Source: Caloranaerobacter ferrireducens
Lineage (GTDB): Bacteria > Bacillota > Clostridia > Tissierellales > Thermohalobacteraceae
Length of the DNA stretch: 64,000 bases
Direction of reading: 5' to 3'
NCBI RefSeq assembly: GCF_001730685.1
Contig: NZ_MDJR01000006.1
Location: forward strand, 62,001-126,000
Of the stretch, positions 53,805 through 63,545 are shown one piece after another (positions within the stretch are counted from its first letter, which is position 1; every line of letters starts with the position of its first letter). The notes below the pieces were generated by a model, which was given only the letters and a program-made list of their open reading frames with translations, made no database searches and was not told the origin of the DNA. Made by a program: the position numbers and the translations under genes.

Positions 53805-55257
53805 ATTTTAATCTCTTTAATACTTCACATAAAAACTCAAATACTCTCTTTGTTGAAGAAATGCTTATATGCTCATTTGGAGTATGAACATCATAAATAT
53901 TTGGTCCAATAGAAACCATATCTATGTCCCCAATTTTTTCCTTTAGGAATCCACACTCTAACCCAGCATGTATAGCATCTACTTTTACTTCTTTTCCAAA
54001 CATATCTCTATAAACTTCAGCCATTAAATCTCTAATAGGAGACTCTACTTTAAACTCCCATTCAGGATAATCAGCTACTAATTCCATTTTCGCACCAACT
54101 AAATCACATATATTTTGAATTCTATCATTAATTTCCTTTTTCAAACTTTTAACTGAACTTCTTACCGCACTATCAAATTTAATTTCTTCTTCACTAGTTG
54201 TAAGAACTCCAATATTATTAGAGCTTTCAACTAAGCCTTCAATATCTGCACTCATTGTTTGAACTCCATTAGGTATTAACCTTAAAATGCTTATTAATCC
54301 TTTTTTAGTATTTAAACTAAATACTTTTTGTATACCATCAACTTTTTCTAAACTAATATTAATATTAGGATCAGATGTTATATATTCGTTTGAGAATATT
54401 TTTTGATGTTCATCAATAATACGCTTAAATTTCTCTTCATCATCTTTATTAATCATTACAACTGCTTCAGACATTTTTGCAATTGCATTCATTTTCTCTC
54501 CGCCACTAACATTTGCTATATCAATATTTATTTCTTTATCAAGACTTTCTAATAATCTTCCTAATAGTTTTATTGCATTTGCTCTATTTTTATTAATTTC
54601 TATACCTGAATGACCACCTATTAAACCTTTAATAGATATTTTATAACCTATTTTATTAGTATCAGCTTCATTCCACTCAATAGGAAGATGAATAATATTG
54701 TTTACTCCACCTGCACATGATGCAAGTATAGTACCCTCTTCTTCTGAATCAATGTTTATTAAAATATCTCCGGAAACGTTTTCAGGATTTAAATTCAATA
54801 CTCCATCCATTCCAGTTTCCTCTGCAACCGTAATTAATGCAACAAGAGGTGGATGTGGTAAATCTTTTGATTCTAAAATAGCCATTATCATAGCTACTGC
54901 AATACCATTGTCTGCTCCAAGAGTCGTTCCTTTTGTTCTTATCATATCTCCATCTACCATTAATGGAATTGGATCTTTTGAAAAATCAAAGTCTAAATCT
55001 TCATTTTTTGCACAAACTATATCCATATGTCCTTGAAGTATAACTGTTGGTGCATTTTCGTACCCTTCTGTTCCTGGTTTCTTAATAATTACATTTAAAC
55101 ATTCTTCCTGTATAACTTCTAGTCCATTGTCTTTTGCAAATTTCACTAGATAATCACTAACTTGTTTTTCGTTCCCTGAACCTCTAGGAATTCTAGTTAA
55201 TTCTTCAAAAAACTTAAATACAGCTTCAGGCTTAAGTCCTGATAAAACATTTACCAT
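53803..55257 (-). CDS. pepD: Aminoacyl-histidine dipeptidase (beta-Ala-His dipeptidase)
   Basis: About 484 residues from ATG 55257 with AAAGGGG nine bases before; ATG 55266 abuts that site. M20 metallopeptidase: VILQGHMDIVCA (about 80-91) and TLGADNGIAVAMIMA carry the first zinc ligands, VAEETGMDG the catalytic Glu, and the C-terminal GLECGFLKEK and HTPNEHISI the remaining ligand His. It cleaves dipeptides in the cytoplasm; the OPT peptide transporter is three genes upstream. Confidence 0.94.
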   Translation of the reverse strand: MVNVLSGLKPEAVFKFFEELTRIPRGSGNEKQVSDYLVKFAKDNGLEVIQEECLNVIIKKPGTEGYENAPTVILQGHMDIVCAKNEDLDFDFSKDPIPLMVDGDMIRTKGTTLGADNGIAVAMIMAILESKDLPHPPLVALITVAEETGMDGVLNLNPENVSGDILINIDSEEEGTILASCAGGVNNIIHLPIEWNEADTNKIGYKISIKGLIGGHSGIEINKNRANAIKLLGRLLESLDKEINIDIANVSGGEKMNAIAKMSEAVVMINKDDEEKFKRIIDEHQKIFSNEYITSDPNINISLEKVDGIQKVFSLNTKKGLISILRLIPNGVQTMSADIEGLVESSNNIGVLTTSEEEIKFDSAVRSSVKSLKKEINDRIQNICDLVGAKMELVADYPEWEFKVESPIRDLMAEVYRDMFGKEVKVDAIHAGLECGFLKEKIGDIDMVSIGPNIYDVHTPNEHISISSTKRVFEFLCEVLKRLK

Positions 55258-55271
55258 TACAAGCATCCCCT

Positions 55272-55625
55272 TTACTTTAATTTATATTTTTTAGGCCTAC
55301 TGTTAGATGTTTCTACAATAAGCCCTTCATTTATCATTTTTGTTATCAAATTTTTAGTTACTAATTTAGCGTCAACAACTTGTACTTTATTTTTACTCCA
55401 AAATAAGGACGCTTTTGTACCTCTAATAATCTTTTCAATCTCTGTTTTAGTTAAAGATTCTTGTTTTTTAAGTGCCTTTAATATTTTCGCTTCAGCTTTC
55501 TTATACAAAACATTTAATAATTCCTCTGTTTTTCTTTGCTGTTTAACATATCCCCATGCATATAAAAATGTAAATGTTATAGCAAATAATAATACCTTTA
55601 AAATAAAGCTTATCATACTAATCAC
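55272..55625 (-). CDS. Membrane-anchored small protein with C-terminal winged-helix-like region
   Basis: 117 residues. One N-terminal helix (FILKVLLFAITFTFLYAWGY) anchors it, followed by a charged coiled coil and a C-terminal segment (LTKTEIEKIIRGTKASLFWSKNKVQVVDAKLVTKNLITKMINEGLIVE) that looks like a winged helix. I recognise no named family. It starts directly at the stop of the PqqD-like gene, so the two are translationally linked. Confidence 0.6.
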   Translation of the reverse strand: MISMISFILKVLLFAITFTFLYAWGYVKQQRKTEELLNVLYKKAEAKILKALKKQESLTKTEIEKIIRGTKASLFWSKNKVQVVDAKLVTKNLITKMINEGLIVETSNSRPKKYKLK

Positions 55626-55982
55626 TTACCTCTTCTCCAGTGTAATAAATTTATTATTTCTTAAAATATTTATATAAGTCCCTAGCCTTTCATATAGAGG
55701 CTCTGCTTTCTCTCCAAATTCTTCTTTTAATATTTTAGCTATATCTTGTATATTCCTTTGTCCATCTATTGACTTCCATACACAACTTCCAATCGGATCT
55801 AAATCTATTCTCATTACCTCTGGCGTTTTAAAAAACACTCTTACTATCCTGTCTAATATTCCATTTCTTGGTATGATAACCTGAACTAATCCTTCATCAT
55901 TAACTATCCATTCTAAAGTATTATTTTTTTTAGGAATTAATTCTAAAAAATTATCACTTTTTTTAATTTTTTTAACCATCAT
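55626..55982 (-). CDS. PqqD-family peptide-recognition (RRE) protein
   Basis: 118 residues. The region from about 45 on (FFKTPEVMRIDLDPIGSCVWKSIDGQRNIQDIAKILKEEFGEKAEPLYERLGTYINILRNNKFITLE) has the winged-helix RRE pattern of PqqD, which brings RiPP precursor peptides to radical SAM enzymes. No radical SAM maturase or precursor peptide is next to it. A stand-alone PqqD-like protein in a peptide-utilisation cluster therefore has no known partner. Confidence 0.78.
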   Translation of the reverse strand: MMVKKIKKSDNFLELIPKKNNTLEWIVNDEGLVQVIIPRNGILDRIVRVFFKTPEVMRIDLDPIGSCVWKSIDGQRNIQDIAKILKEEFGEKAEPLYERLGTYINILRNNKFITLEKR

Positions 55983-56006
55983 TACACCTCTATCTTTAAT
56001 AAGTTG

Positions 56007-56035
56007 AAAAGAGGATATATAAAATATCCTCTTTT
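56007..56035 (-). terminator. Terminator of the OPT transporter gene
   Basis: AAAAGAGGATAT and ATATCCTCTTTT form a 12-bp stem just after the stop codon. Downstream genes probably use their own promoter or read-through. Confidence 0.85.
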
Positions 56036-56051
56036 ACATCATAACTCTAAA

Positions 56052-57953
56052 TTAATTTTTCTTCAATAAGGAATTTTTCATAAGTGTATATGTTAATGCA
56101 GCAAAGAATACTAATGCACCAATTTGTCCTAAGTCAATACCAAGTGCAAGGTTTACTCCAAACACTGCAAATACTGCTAATAATATACCTATTAAACCTT
56201 CTCCAGCAATTAATCCTGATGCAAATAATATTCCTGAATCAATTTTTGCTTTGATACCTTTGTCTTCACCATTTGACTTCTCTAATTTCTTGTCTAAGAT
56301 ACCTCTAATTACACCACCAACCATTATAGGAGTACTTAAATGGATTGGTAAGTATAAACCTATTGCAATTGGAAGAACAGGTAATCCTAATAATTCAACT
56401 GCAACACCTAAACCTACTCCAGTAAATACTAATGCCCATGGTAAGTTACCACCCATAACACCTTCTATAACTAGTCTCATTAGAGTAGCCTGAGGTGCTG
56501 GTAACTCAGATGAACCGAATCCCCATGCTTTATTTAATAAAGTCAAAACAAGACCTATAGCAAGTGCTGAAGCAACAGCACCGATTATTTCACCATACTG
56601 TTGTTTCTTAGGAGTAGCACCAACTAAGAAACCAGTCTTTAAGTCCTGTGAAGTATCCCCTGCCATAGCTGCAATTATACAAATTACAGCACCAACAGTT
56701 AATGTACCTATCATTCCTACATGTCCATCATTTCCACTAGCCTTAAATACTATAGCAGTAATGATTAATGTAGCTATAGTCATTCCTGATACTGGGTTTG
56801 ATGAACTACCAACTAAACCAACAATTCTTGATGAAACTGTTGCAAAGAAGAAACCGAATATAGCAATTAATAACGCTCCAACAAATCCTACTGGAATTAT
56901 TGGTAACATCATCATAGCTAAAACAACTGCTAAAGAACCTACTAATACTATCTTCATTGACATATCTTGATCAGTTCTAACATTAGTGCTTCCACCAACA
57001 CCTGATGAATAATCTTTCATAGCATCTTTAAATGTTTGTACAATTAAAGGTAATGATTTAATTAAGCTGAAAATACCACCAAACGCAACTGCTCCAGCAC
57101 CAACATATCTTATATAATAATTCCAAATACCCCAATAGCCTAATTCGTTAATTGGCACAGATGCTGGATACATGATAACATCGCCCATGCTTCCTATGTT
57201 TGTAATTAGTGGAATAAGTCCGAACCAACCTATAACAGCACCAGCTAACATGTAAGCTGAAATTCTTGGTCCTATAATGAAGCCAACACCAAGTAATGCT
57301 GGCATAACATCTCCACCAATAGCAGCTCCCTTATATCCAGGTATTGTTGTTTCTATTTCACCTGGGAATAATTTTAATCCACCTTCAATAAACTTATATA
57401 ATGCACCTATACCTAAACCAGCAAAAGTTATTTTTGCTTTTTCTCCACCTTCTTCACCAGCTAACAATACTTCCGCACAAGCTGTACCTTCTGGATAAGG
57501 TAATACCCCATGCTCTTTTACTATTAATGCTTTTCTTAATGGAACCATGAATAATACTCCAAGAATACCACCACATAAAGCTATTGCAGTGATAGATAAT
57601 AAGCTTGGAGTTCCCATACCCCACTCTTGAGTCCAAATATAAAGTGCAGGTAAAGTAAATATTGCACCAGCTGCAAGTGACTCACCAGCTGAACCAATAG
57701 TTTGAACCATATTGTTTTCTAGTATTGATTCTTTTTTAAGAATACCTCTAATGATACCCATAGAAATTACGGCTGCAGGAATTGACGCACTGATAGTCAT
57801 ACCTACTTTTAATCCTAGGTATGCATTTGCTGCACCAAACACTATAGCTAAAAGAATACCTAAGATAAGTGATGTTGTAGTAAATTCAGGTAAGACTTTG
57901 TCAGCAGAAATAAATGGTTTAAATTCCTGCGCTGAATTAGTTCCTTTTGACAT
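56052..57953 (-). CDS. OPT family oligopeptide transporter
   Basis: 633 residues with about sixteen hydrophobic segments. FGAANAYLGLKVGMTISASIPAAVISMGI is the conserved N-terminal block, PYPEGTACAEVL the diagnostic loop, and SSSNPVSGMTIATL and MAGDTSQDLKTGFLVGATPKKQQ the C-half blocks. Proton-coupled import of peptides, or possibly metal-peptide chelates, is expected. A leader hairpin and a consensus promoter lie upstream; AGGAGGGG precedes the ATG. Confidence 0.94.
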   Translation of the reverse strand: MSKGTNSAQEFKPFISADKVLPEFTTTSLILGILLAIVFGAANAYLGLKVGMTISASIPAAVISMGIIRGILKKESILENNMVQTIGSAGESLAAGAIFTLPALYIWTQEWGMGTPSLLSITAIALCGGILGVLFMVPLRKALIVKEHGVLPYPEGTACAEVLLAGEEGGEKAKITFAGLGIGALYKFIEGGLKLFPGEIETTIPGYKGAAIGGDVMPALLGVGFIIGPRISAYMLAGAVIGWFGLIPLITNIGSMGDVIMYPASVPINELGYWGIWNYYIRYVGAGAVAFGGIFSLIKSLPLIVQTFKDAMKDYSSGVGGSTNVRTDQDMSMKIVLVGSLAVVLAMMMLPIIPVGFVGALLIAIFGFFFATVSSRIVGLVGSSSNPVSGMTIATLIITAIVFKASGNDGHVGMIGTLTVGAVICIIAAMAGDTSQDLKTGFLVGATPKKQQYGEIIGAVASALAIGLVLTLLNKAWGFGSSELPAPQATLMRLVIEGVMGGNLPWALVFTGVGLGVAVELLGLPVLPIAIGLYLPIHLSTPIMVGGVIRGILDKKLEKSNGEDKGIKAKIDSGILFASGLIAGEGLIGILLAVFAVFGVNLALGIDLGQIGALVFFAALTYTLMKNSLLKKN

Positions 57954-57991
57954 ATAGTCCCCTCCTAATTTTTATTTTATGTAAAATAGAA

Positions 57992-58056
57992 AGGAGATCG
58001 ATTCCTAAACAATAAGTATAAATAATGCCTAGTTTTTATTAGGAATACGATTTCCT
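57992..58056 (-). promoter_or_regulatory. Long imperfect hairpin in the OPT gene leader
   Basis: AGGAGATCGATTCCTA (57992-58007) pairs with TAGGAATACGATTTCCT (58040-58056) through about 16 bp with one bulge. The transcript's CTCCT in this stem could instead pair with the AGGAG ribosome binding site at 57962-57966. The 316-bp gap otherwise holds the promoter and the glnS terminator. Confidence 0.55.
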
Positions 58057-58098
58057 ATCCATTATACATCGACAGCATGTCCGTTAACTACGTTAACT

Positions 58099-58127
58099 AT
58101 TATACATGTATACACCATATTATGCAA
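58099..58127 (-). promoter_or_regulatory. Promoter of the OPT transporter gene
   Basis: Minus strand TTGCAT (58127-58122), 17 bp, TATAAT (58104-58099). A GTTAAC-TAC-GTTAAC inverted/direct repeat at 58083-58097 just after the -10 could be an operator. Confidence 0.7.
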
Positions 58128-58240
58128 TATTCTGACATCATTTTTCTACACAGTGAAATTATTAACTAAAGTTCTCTTCTATAATTTAAAAACGTTTTAA
58201 ATTTTCTTAACATTTTTTATGTTAAATCTGTTATATAAAC

Positions 58241-58271
58241 AAAAGGCTGTTGCTTAAAACAACAGCCTTTT
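58241..58271 (-). terminator. Terminator of glnS
   Basis: AAAAGGCTGTTG and CAACAGCCTTTT form a perfect 12-bp stem overlapping the glnS stop; T-rich after it. Confidence 0.9.
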
Positions 58272-59925
58272 ATTTTAATTTAAAAGAACTTTTTAATGAT
58301 ACAATTCTATTAAATACCAATCTATCTTTTGTAGTATATTTAGGATCTACACTAAAATATCCATGTCTAAAGAATTGGAATTTATCATAAGGTTTAACAT
58401 CTTTCATATTTGGCTCAACGAATCCTTGTAAAATTTCTAATGAATTAGGGTTTACTTTATCAAGGAATGATTTTCCTTCATCTTGGTCATCATCTAAAAT
58501 TAAATAGTCATATAATCTAAATTCTGCTTTTAGAGCATGTTTAGCATCTACCCAATGAATTGTACCTTTAACTTTTCTACCTGTAAATCCTGTTCCACTT
58601 TTTGTTTCAGGGTCATAAGTACAACGCAATTCAATTACGTTGCCATTCTCATCTTTTATAACTTCATTACACTTAATAAAATAAGCATGTTTTAATCTAA
58701 CTTCATTTCCCGGGAATAATCTAAAATATTTCTTAGGTGGATTTTCCATAAAATCTTCTTGTTCAATATATATTTCTCTAGAAAATGGTATAAGTCTTTT
58801 ACCCATTTCTGGATTTTCAGGATTATTATCTGCCTCTAGCATTTCTACCTTATCTTCTGGATAATTTGTAATTACTACCTTCAACGGTCTTAATACAGCC
58901 ATAGTTCTTGGTGCCTTTAACTTCAAGTCTTCTCTTATAAAATGCTCTAACATTCTATAATCTACTACACTATTACTTTTAGCTACACCAACTTCTCTTA
59001 CAAAATTACGTATTGCTTCTGGTGTATATCCTCTTCTTCTTAATCCCGAAATAGTTGGCATACGTGGATCATCCCAGCCATCAACATATTTCTCATCAAC
59101 TAGCTGCTTTAATTTTCTCTTACTCATAACTGTATTAGTTAAATTAAGTCTTGCAAATTCAATCTGCTTAGGCTGATTTTCCATTTCACATTCTCTAATA
59201 ACCCACTCATATAATGGTCTATGATCTTCAAATTCTAAAGTACAAATTGAATGTGTAACTCCTTCTATTGCATCTTCAATAGGATGCGCAAAATCATACA
59301 TAGGATATATACACCATTTATCACCTGTATTATGATGTTTAGCATGTGCTATACGATATATAACGGGATCTCTCATATTTAAGTTTGGTGAAGCCATGTC
59401 AATTTTTGCTCTTAAAACTTTTTCTCCTTCTTTAAATTCACCTTTTCTCATACGTTCAAACAAATCTAAATTTTCTTCTACAGATCTGTTTCTATAAGGA
59501 CTTTCTTTTCCTGGCTCTGTTAATGTCCCACGATACTCTTTTATTTCTTCTGGTGATAAATCACAAACATAAGCCTTACCTTTTTTAATCAATAACACTG
59601 CACGTCTATACATTTCTTCGAAATAATCTGATGCAAAATACAATCCATCCCATTCATATCCTAACCATTTAACATCTTCTTTAATAGATTCAACATATTC
59701 AACATCTTCTTTCAATGGGTTAGTATCATCAAAGCGAAGATAAGTCTTACCATTAAATTCATCAGCTAAATCGAAATTTAAGCAAATTGATTTTGCATGA
59801 CCAATATGTAGATACCCATTAGGCTCTGGTGGAAATCGAGTAACTATTTCTTTGCACTTACCTGATTCCAAATCTTTAATAATAATATTTTTTATAAAAT
59901 TTGATGATGTATTTTTCTTATCCAT
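58270..59925 (-). CDS. glnS: Glutaminyl-tRNA synthetase
   Basis: About 551 residues from ATG 59925, nine bases after AAAGG; an upstream TTG contains that region as codons. [18 protein letters not shown] (HIGH motif) and [11 protein letters not shown] (KMSKS) mark class Ib; RFDDTNP and the C-terminal beta-barrel region (about 345-550) are those of GlnRS rather than GltX. Direct charging of tRNA-Gln is implied, though many Clostridia also keep GatCAB. No T-box precedes it. Confidence 0.96.
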   Translation of the reverse strand: MDKKNTSSNFIKNIIIKDLESGKCKEIVTRFPPEPNGYLHIGHAKSICLNFDLADEFNGKTYLRFDDTNPLKEDVEYVESIKEDVKWLGYEWDGLYFASDYFEEMYRRAVLLIKKGKAYVCDLSPEEIKEYRGTLTEPGKESPYRNRSVEENLDLFERMRKGEFKEGEKVLRAKIDMASPNLNMRDPVIYRIAHAKHHNTGDKWCIYPMYDFAHPIEDAIEGVTHSICTLEFEDHRPLYEWVIRECEMENQPKQIEFARLNLTNTVMSKRKLKQLVDEKYVDGWDDPRMPTISGLRRRGYTPEAIRNFVREVGVAKSNSVVDYRMLEHFIREDLKLKAPRTMAVLRPLKVVITNYPEDKVEMLEADNNPENPEMGKRLIPFSREIYIEQEDFMENPPKKYFRLFPGNEVRLKHAYFIKCNEVIKDENGNVIELRCTYDPETKSGTGFTGRKVKGTIHWVDAKHALKAEFRLYDYLILDDDQDEGKSFLDKVNPNSLEILQGFVEPNMKDVKPYDKFQFFRHGYFSVDPKYTTKDRLVFNRIVSLKSSFKLK

Positions 59926-60122
59926 TTTATCAAACCTTTCTCCTATTGTATTTTTCAAGAGAAATTAATATATGTATATAAATATACCATAAATTCCTTA
60001 AACTTTCTATTGGTTTTATTATAAACAATTAAATTAATGTTAGCTAACAGATATTAGCTATAAGTCTATTTATATCTAAGTACTTGGTACTAGGTTAAAA
60101 AATGTAAAATTAAAATCTAACA

Positions 60123-60185
60123 CTAACAGCTTTCAGTTAACAACCAATAGACTAATAACTAACAACTATTAACCAACGACTAATA
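60123..60185. repeat. Degenerate heptanucleotide tract reaching the LUD gene stop
   Basis: Nine 7-nt units. Four (CTAACAG, CTTTCAG, TTAACAA, CCAATAG; 60123-60150) are followed after a one-base phase shift by ACTAATA, ACTAACA, ACTATTA, ACCAACG, ACTAATA (60151-60185). The final unit includes the stop codon of the minus-strand LUD gene. Confidence 0.65.
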
Positions 60186-60821
60186 TCCTAAATTTTTATT
60201 TACTATTATAACGTGAATTCTACCTTTTTGCATTTGCCTTTTTATCACTACATACTCATTACAAATCCTATCTGAGCTCATGCAATCCATACAGTATCCA
60301 ACTTCAGCACAAGGAGTTTTTCTATTTAATCTTTTAGCATTAGCAGGTGCTGCCCATTGTCTATTTCTTTCTATTGCTTCATCTATATTTTTTACTATTT
60401 TATTTACACCAACAACTACTATCACCTTATCTGGCCCATATATCATTGCTGCTACTCTATTACCTCTACCATCTACATTGTAAAGCTCTCCTTCTTCTGT
60501 TATTGCATTACTACCAGTAAAATATACATCTGCTGAAAAACTTTTTCTATATAATTCTTTAATATCTTCGCTAGTCAAACCCTCTTTATATCTGTCAAGA
60601 AAATTATAATTTCCATTCCTTAAAAAATCTATAACTCCTACTTCAAACAAAGTCATTGAACCTCCAACAGTTACTGTATCCCCTTCTTTTATTAACTCTT
60701 TAATTTTTTCAATAGCTTCCCTTTCATTTTGCACAAAATAACCATGCATATTGTTTTTCTCTAAATTTTCAATAGTCCTTTTAACCTTTCTCTCAATAAC
60801 AAAGGAAACATTTTTATCCAT
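60180..60821 (-). CDS. LUD domain protein (LutC/YkgG family)
   Basis: 213 residues. GDTVTVGGSMTLFEVGVIDFL, VYFTGSNAITEEGELYNVDGRGNRVAAMIYGPDKVIVVVGVNKIV (about 110-155) and the Cys-rich C-terminus (TPCAEVGYCMDCMSSDRICNEY) are typical of stand-alone LUD proteins. The clustered cysteines may hold a metal. LutC is linked to lactate use, but no lutA or lutB is adjacent, so the function is open. Confidence 0.88.
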   Translation of the reverse strand: MDKNVSFVIERKVKRTIENLEKNNMHGYFVQNEREAIEKIKELIKEGDTVTVGGSMTLFEVGVIDFLRNGNYNFLDRYKEGLTSEDIKELYRKSFSADVYFTGSNAITEEGELYNVDGRGNRVAAMIYGPDKVIVVVGVNKIVKNIDEAIERNRQWAAPANAKRLNRKTPCAEVGYCMDCMSSDRICNEYVVIKRQMQKGRIHVIIVNKNLGY

Positions 60822-60906
60822 ACTTTCAACCCCTTTTTATGTATTATTTTCTTAATATAATAATATTATATTTATGATAATCAATAAATAAAATAAATAA
60901 AATTAA

Positions 60907-60931
60907 AAACTCAGCTTATTTGGCTGAGTTT
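60907..60931 (-). terminator. Terminator of speD
   Basis: AAACTCAGC and GCTGAGTTT pair around a 7-nt loop, then T-rich minus strand sequence. Confidence 0.85.
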
Positions 60932-60936
60932 TCATT

Positions 60937-61755
60937 TTAAACATTAGGAACATTTATTCCATAAAATATTTCTGTCATTTCTTTATTCAATTTTTGAATA
61001 ATATCTTCTCTCTCTTTTTGTGTTAAATCTTCTTCACTTATCTCAAACAAATAGTTTTCTAATTTCAGATCTTTTATTTTCATTTTAGTATGGAATATAT
61101 TAGACTGATAAATATTCATATCTATTAGATTATATCTAGCTATTGTTTCCTTTGCTATAAAATTTTGAATTGAGTTAATATCATGATCAATAAAATATTT
61201 TCTGCCATTTACATCCCTAGTAAATCCTCTGACTCTGTAATCTATAGTTATAATATCAGAATCAAAGCTATCAATAAGATAATTTAAAGCTTTTAAAGGA
61301 GAAATTTGACCACAAGTAGAAACATCAATATCAACTCTAAATGTACTTATATTATTTTCTGGATGTGTTTCTGGATAAGTATGAACTGTTATATGACTCT
61401 TATCTAAATGTCCTACTATATTTTCTCTTATAGGAGTTAGTATTCCCCTATTACAAGATGGGTCTAGTACATATAGCGGTACTTCTTCTTCAGAAATCAA
61501 TAATGTAACACTTGCACCTTGTGGGTCATAGTCCTGTTTCGCAATATTTAATACATTAGCTCCTATAATTTCTGTAACAGTCGTTAATATTTTAGTCAAT
61601 CTTTCAGAATTATACTGTTCATCAATGTATTCAATGTATTTTTTTCTATCTTCTTCAGTTTTAGTATAGCATATGTCATAAATATTAAAACTTAATGATT
61701 TTGTTAAATTATTAAAACCGTATAGTTTCAACTTGTTCTCATTAGTTTTTATCAA
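60937..61755 (-). CDS. speD: S-adenosylmethionine decarboxylase proenzyme (E. coli type)
   Basis: 272 residues with a TTG start after AAGGGG. It supplies aminopropyl groups for spermidine. The self-processing site is LDKS120-HITVHTYPE: Ser120 becomes the pyruvoyl cofactor. [24 protein letters not shown] and [22 protein letters not shown] are conserved in the long class 1A enzymes. No speE lies beside it in the window. Confidence 0.95.
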   Translation of the reverse strand: MIKTNENKLKLYGFNNLTKSLSFNIYDICYTKTEEDRKKYIEYIDEQYNSERLTKILTTVTEIIGANVLNIAKQDYDPQGASVTLLISEEEVPLYVLDPSCNRGILTPIRENIVGHLDKSHITVHTYPETHPENNISTFRVDIDVSTCGQISPLKALNYLIDSFDSDIITIDYRVRGFTRDVNGRKYFIDHDINSIQNFIAKETIARYNLIDMNIYQSNIFHTKMKIKDLKLENYLFEISEEDLTQKEREDIIQKLNKEMTEIFYGINVPNV

Positions 61756-61913
61756 CTTAATTCCCCTTTTCTACTAAATTCTTCTCTATATAATATAATG
61801 AACAAATTTATATAGTTAAATCTAGTTTCCCAAAGTTTAAGCTAATTATAAATTATAAACCAATAGAATCTAATAGTCAATTATATTTAAGATAATAATA
61901 ATTTAAAAATTTA

Positions 61914-61936
61914 CCCCTACTTTACATAAGTAGGGG
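61914..61936 (-). terminator. Terminator of asnS
   Basis: CCCCTAC and GTAGGGG form a 7-bp GC-rich stem followed by T-rich minus strand. Confidence 0.8.
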
Positions 61937-61960
61937 CGTTTACTATATTTTGCATGTTGT

Positions 61961-63352
61961 TTAGAATTCTGCTGATCTTGGAGTTCTTGGATATGGAATA
62001 ACGTCTCTAATATTAGTCATACCTGTTAGATACATTATAGCTCTCTCAAATCCTAATCCATAGCCAGCATGTTTAACTCCGCCATATTTTCTTAATTCTA
62101 GATACCACCAATAGTCTTCTTTTTTAAGTCCCATTTCTTCCATTCTCTTTACCAAAATATCGAATCTTTCTTCTCTTTGACTACCACCTATTATTTCTCC
62201 AACTCCAGGTACTAATAAATCCATAGCCGCAACAGTTTTATTATCATCGTTCAATCTCATATAGAAAGCCTTTATATCTTTTGGATAATCTGTTACAAAA
62301 ACAGGCTTATTAAACACTTCCTCTGTAATATATCTTTCATGTTCAGTTTGCAGGTCATTACCCCATTCTACAGGATATTGGAAGTTCTTATTTGATTTTT
62401 TTAGTATATCTATAGCTTCAGTATAAGTTATTCTTTCAAAATTTGAATTTACAATATTAGTTAATCTATCTAACAATCCTTTATCTATAAACTTGTTAAA
62501 GAACTCCATCTCTTCTGGTGCATTTTCTAAAACAAAACTTATAATATACTTTAACATTTCTTCAGCTAAATCCATATCATCTTGCAGATCTGCAAAAGCT
62601 ATTTCAGGCTCTATCATCCAGAACTCTGCAGCATGTCTTGGAGTATTAGAATTTTCTGCTCTAAAAGTAGGTCCAAACGTATAAACATTTCTAAATGCCA
62701 AAGCATATGCTTCCACATTTAACTGTCCACTTACTGTTAAATTTGTTTCTCTACCAAAGAAATCTTTCTTAAAATCAATTTTACCATTTTCATCTAATGG
62801 TAGATTATCAAAGTCTAGCGTTGTGACTCTAAACATTTGTCCTGCACCTTCACAGTCACTGCCCGTAATTATTGGAGTATGCACATAAACAAAACCTCTC
62901 TCTTGGAAAAACTTGTGTATTGCATAAGCGACTAATGAACGAATTCTAAATACTGCTGAAAAAGTATTACTTCTTGGTCTTAAATGAGCAATAGTTCTTA
63001 GAAATTCGAAAGTATGCCTTTTCTTTTGAAGTGGATAATCCTTATCTGATTCAGCTTCAATAGTTATACTTGTGGCCTTTATTTCAAATGGCTGTTTATT
63101 ATTAGGAGTTGCTACAAGTAAACCTTCAACTTTAATTGCAGTACTAATAGGCAATTTTGAAATTTCTTTAAAATTATCTAAATTATCCTCAAACACAATT
63201 TGAATATTTTTGAAAAAGCTCCCATCATTTAATTCAATAAATCCAAAAGATTTTGAGCTTCTGATAGTTCTTACCCATCCCGAAACAGCTACATTCTTAT
63301 CTATATACTTTTCCATATTTCTGTAAATTTCTTTTACTAATATACTTCTCAT
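61961..63352 (-). CDS. asnS: Asparaginyl-tRNA synthetase
   Basis: 463 residues, class IIb. The N-terminal OB-fold anticodon domain (about 17-105, [22 protein letters not shown]) is followed by the catalytic core: [30 protein letters not shown] (motif 2), and a C-terminal [29 protein letters not shown] (motif 3). Asn rather than Asp is supported by the AAC specifier in the T-box leader. Confidence 0.97.
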   Translation of the reverse strand: MRSILVKEIYRNMEKYIDKNVAVSGWVRTIRSSKSFGFIELNDGSFFKNIQIVFEDNLDNFKEISKLPISTAIKVEGLLVATPNNKQPFEIKATSITIEAESDKDYPLQKKRHTFEFLRTIAHLRPRSNTFSAVFRIRSLVAYAIHKFFQERGFVYVHTPIITGSDCEGAGQMFRVTTLDFDNLPLDENGKIDFKKDFFGRETNLTVSGQLNVEAYALAFRNVYTFGPTFRAENSNTPRHAAEFWMIEPEIAFADLQDDMDLAEEMLKYIISFVLENAPEEMEFFNKFIDKGLLDRLTNIVNSNFERITYTEAIDILKKSNKNFQYPVEWGNDLQTEHERYITEEVFNKPVFVTDYPKDIKAFYMRLNDDNKTVAAMDLLVPGVGEIIGGSQREERFDILVKRMEEMGLKKEDYWWYLELRKYGGVKHAGYGLGFERAIMYLTGMTNIRDVIPYPRTPRSAEF

Positions 63353-63380
63353 CCTTATACCTCCCTTTTTAATTAGTTAA

Positions 63381-63537
63381 ATGTAAAATTTAAAATTAAG
63401 AATTGAAAATGAACCAAATCTTCAATTTAAATAAATTGTTGACCAATTTTACATTTTCAATTTTCAATTTTACATTTCTATGCCCTGTTCCCTGTTCTCT
63501 GATTCTAGTACCAAGTATCCAGCACCCAGTACCAAAT
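63381..63537. repeat. Degenerate heptanucleotide tracts (5 + 13 units)
   Basis: Units ATGTAAA, ATTTAAA, ATTAAGA, ATTGAAA, ATGAACC (63381-63415) are followed by a 31-bp spacer that resembles half of the family A hairpin 2, then thirteen contiguous units from TTTTACA (63447) to ACCAAAT (63537), including TCCCTGT, TCTCTGA, ACCAAGT, ATCCAGC, ACCCAGT. The two arms are inverted relative to each other. Located between the asnS start and its T-box terminator. Confidence 0.7.
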
Positions 63538-63545
63538 ATATAAAA

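Noticed and set aside
57454-57636. Short open frame inside the OPT transporter gene, and similar frames antisense to glnS, asnS, argF and others
   Set aside because: They lie entirely within well-supported genes, lack ribosome binding sites and encode low-complexity sequence; treated as shadows.
63412-63446. Possible eighth family A copy (AACCAAATCTTCAATTTAAATAAATT)
   Set aside because: Only about 30 bp of one hairpin-2 half is present, within AT-rich heptad sequence; chance or a decayed fragment cannot be told apart.
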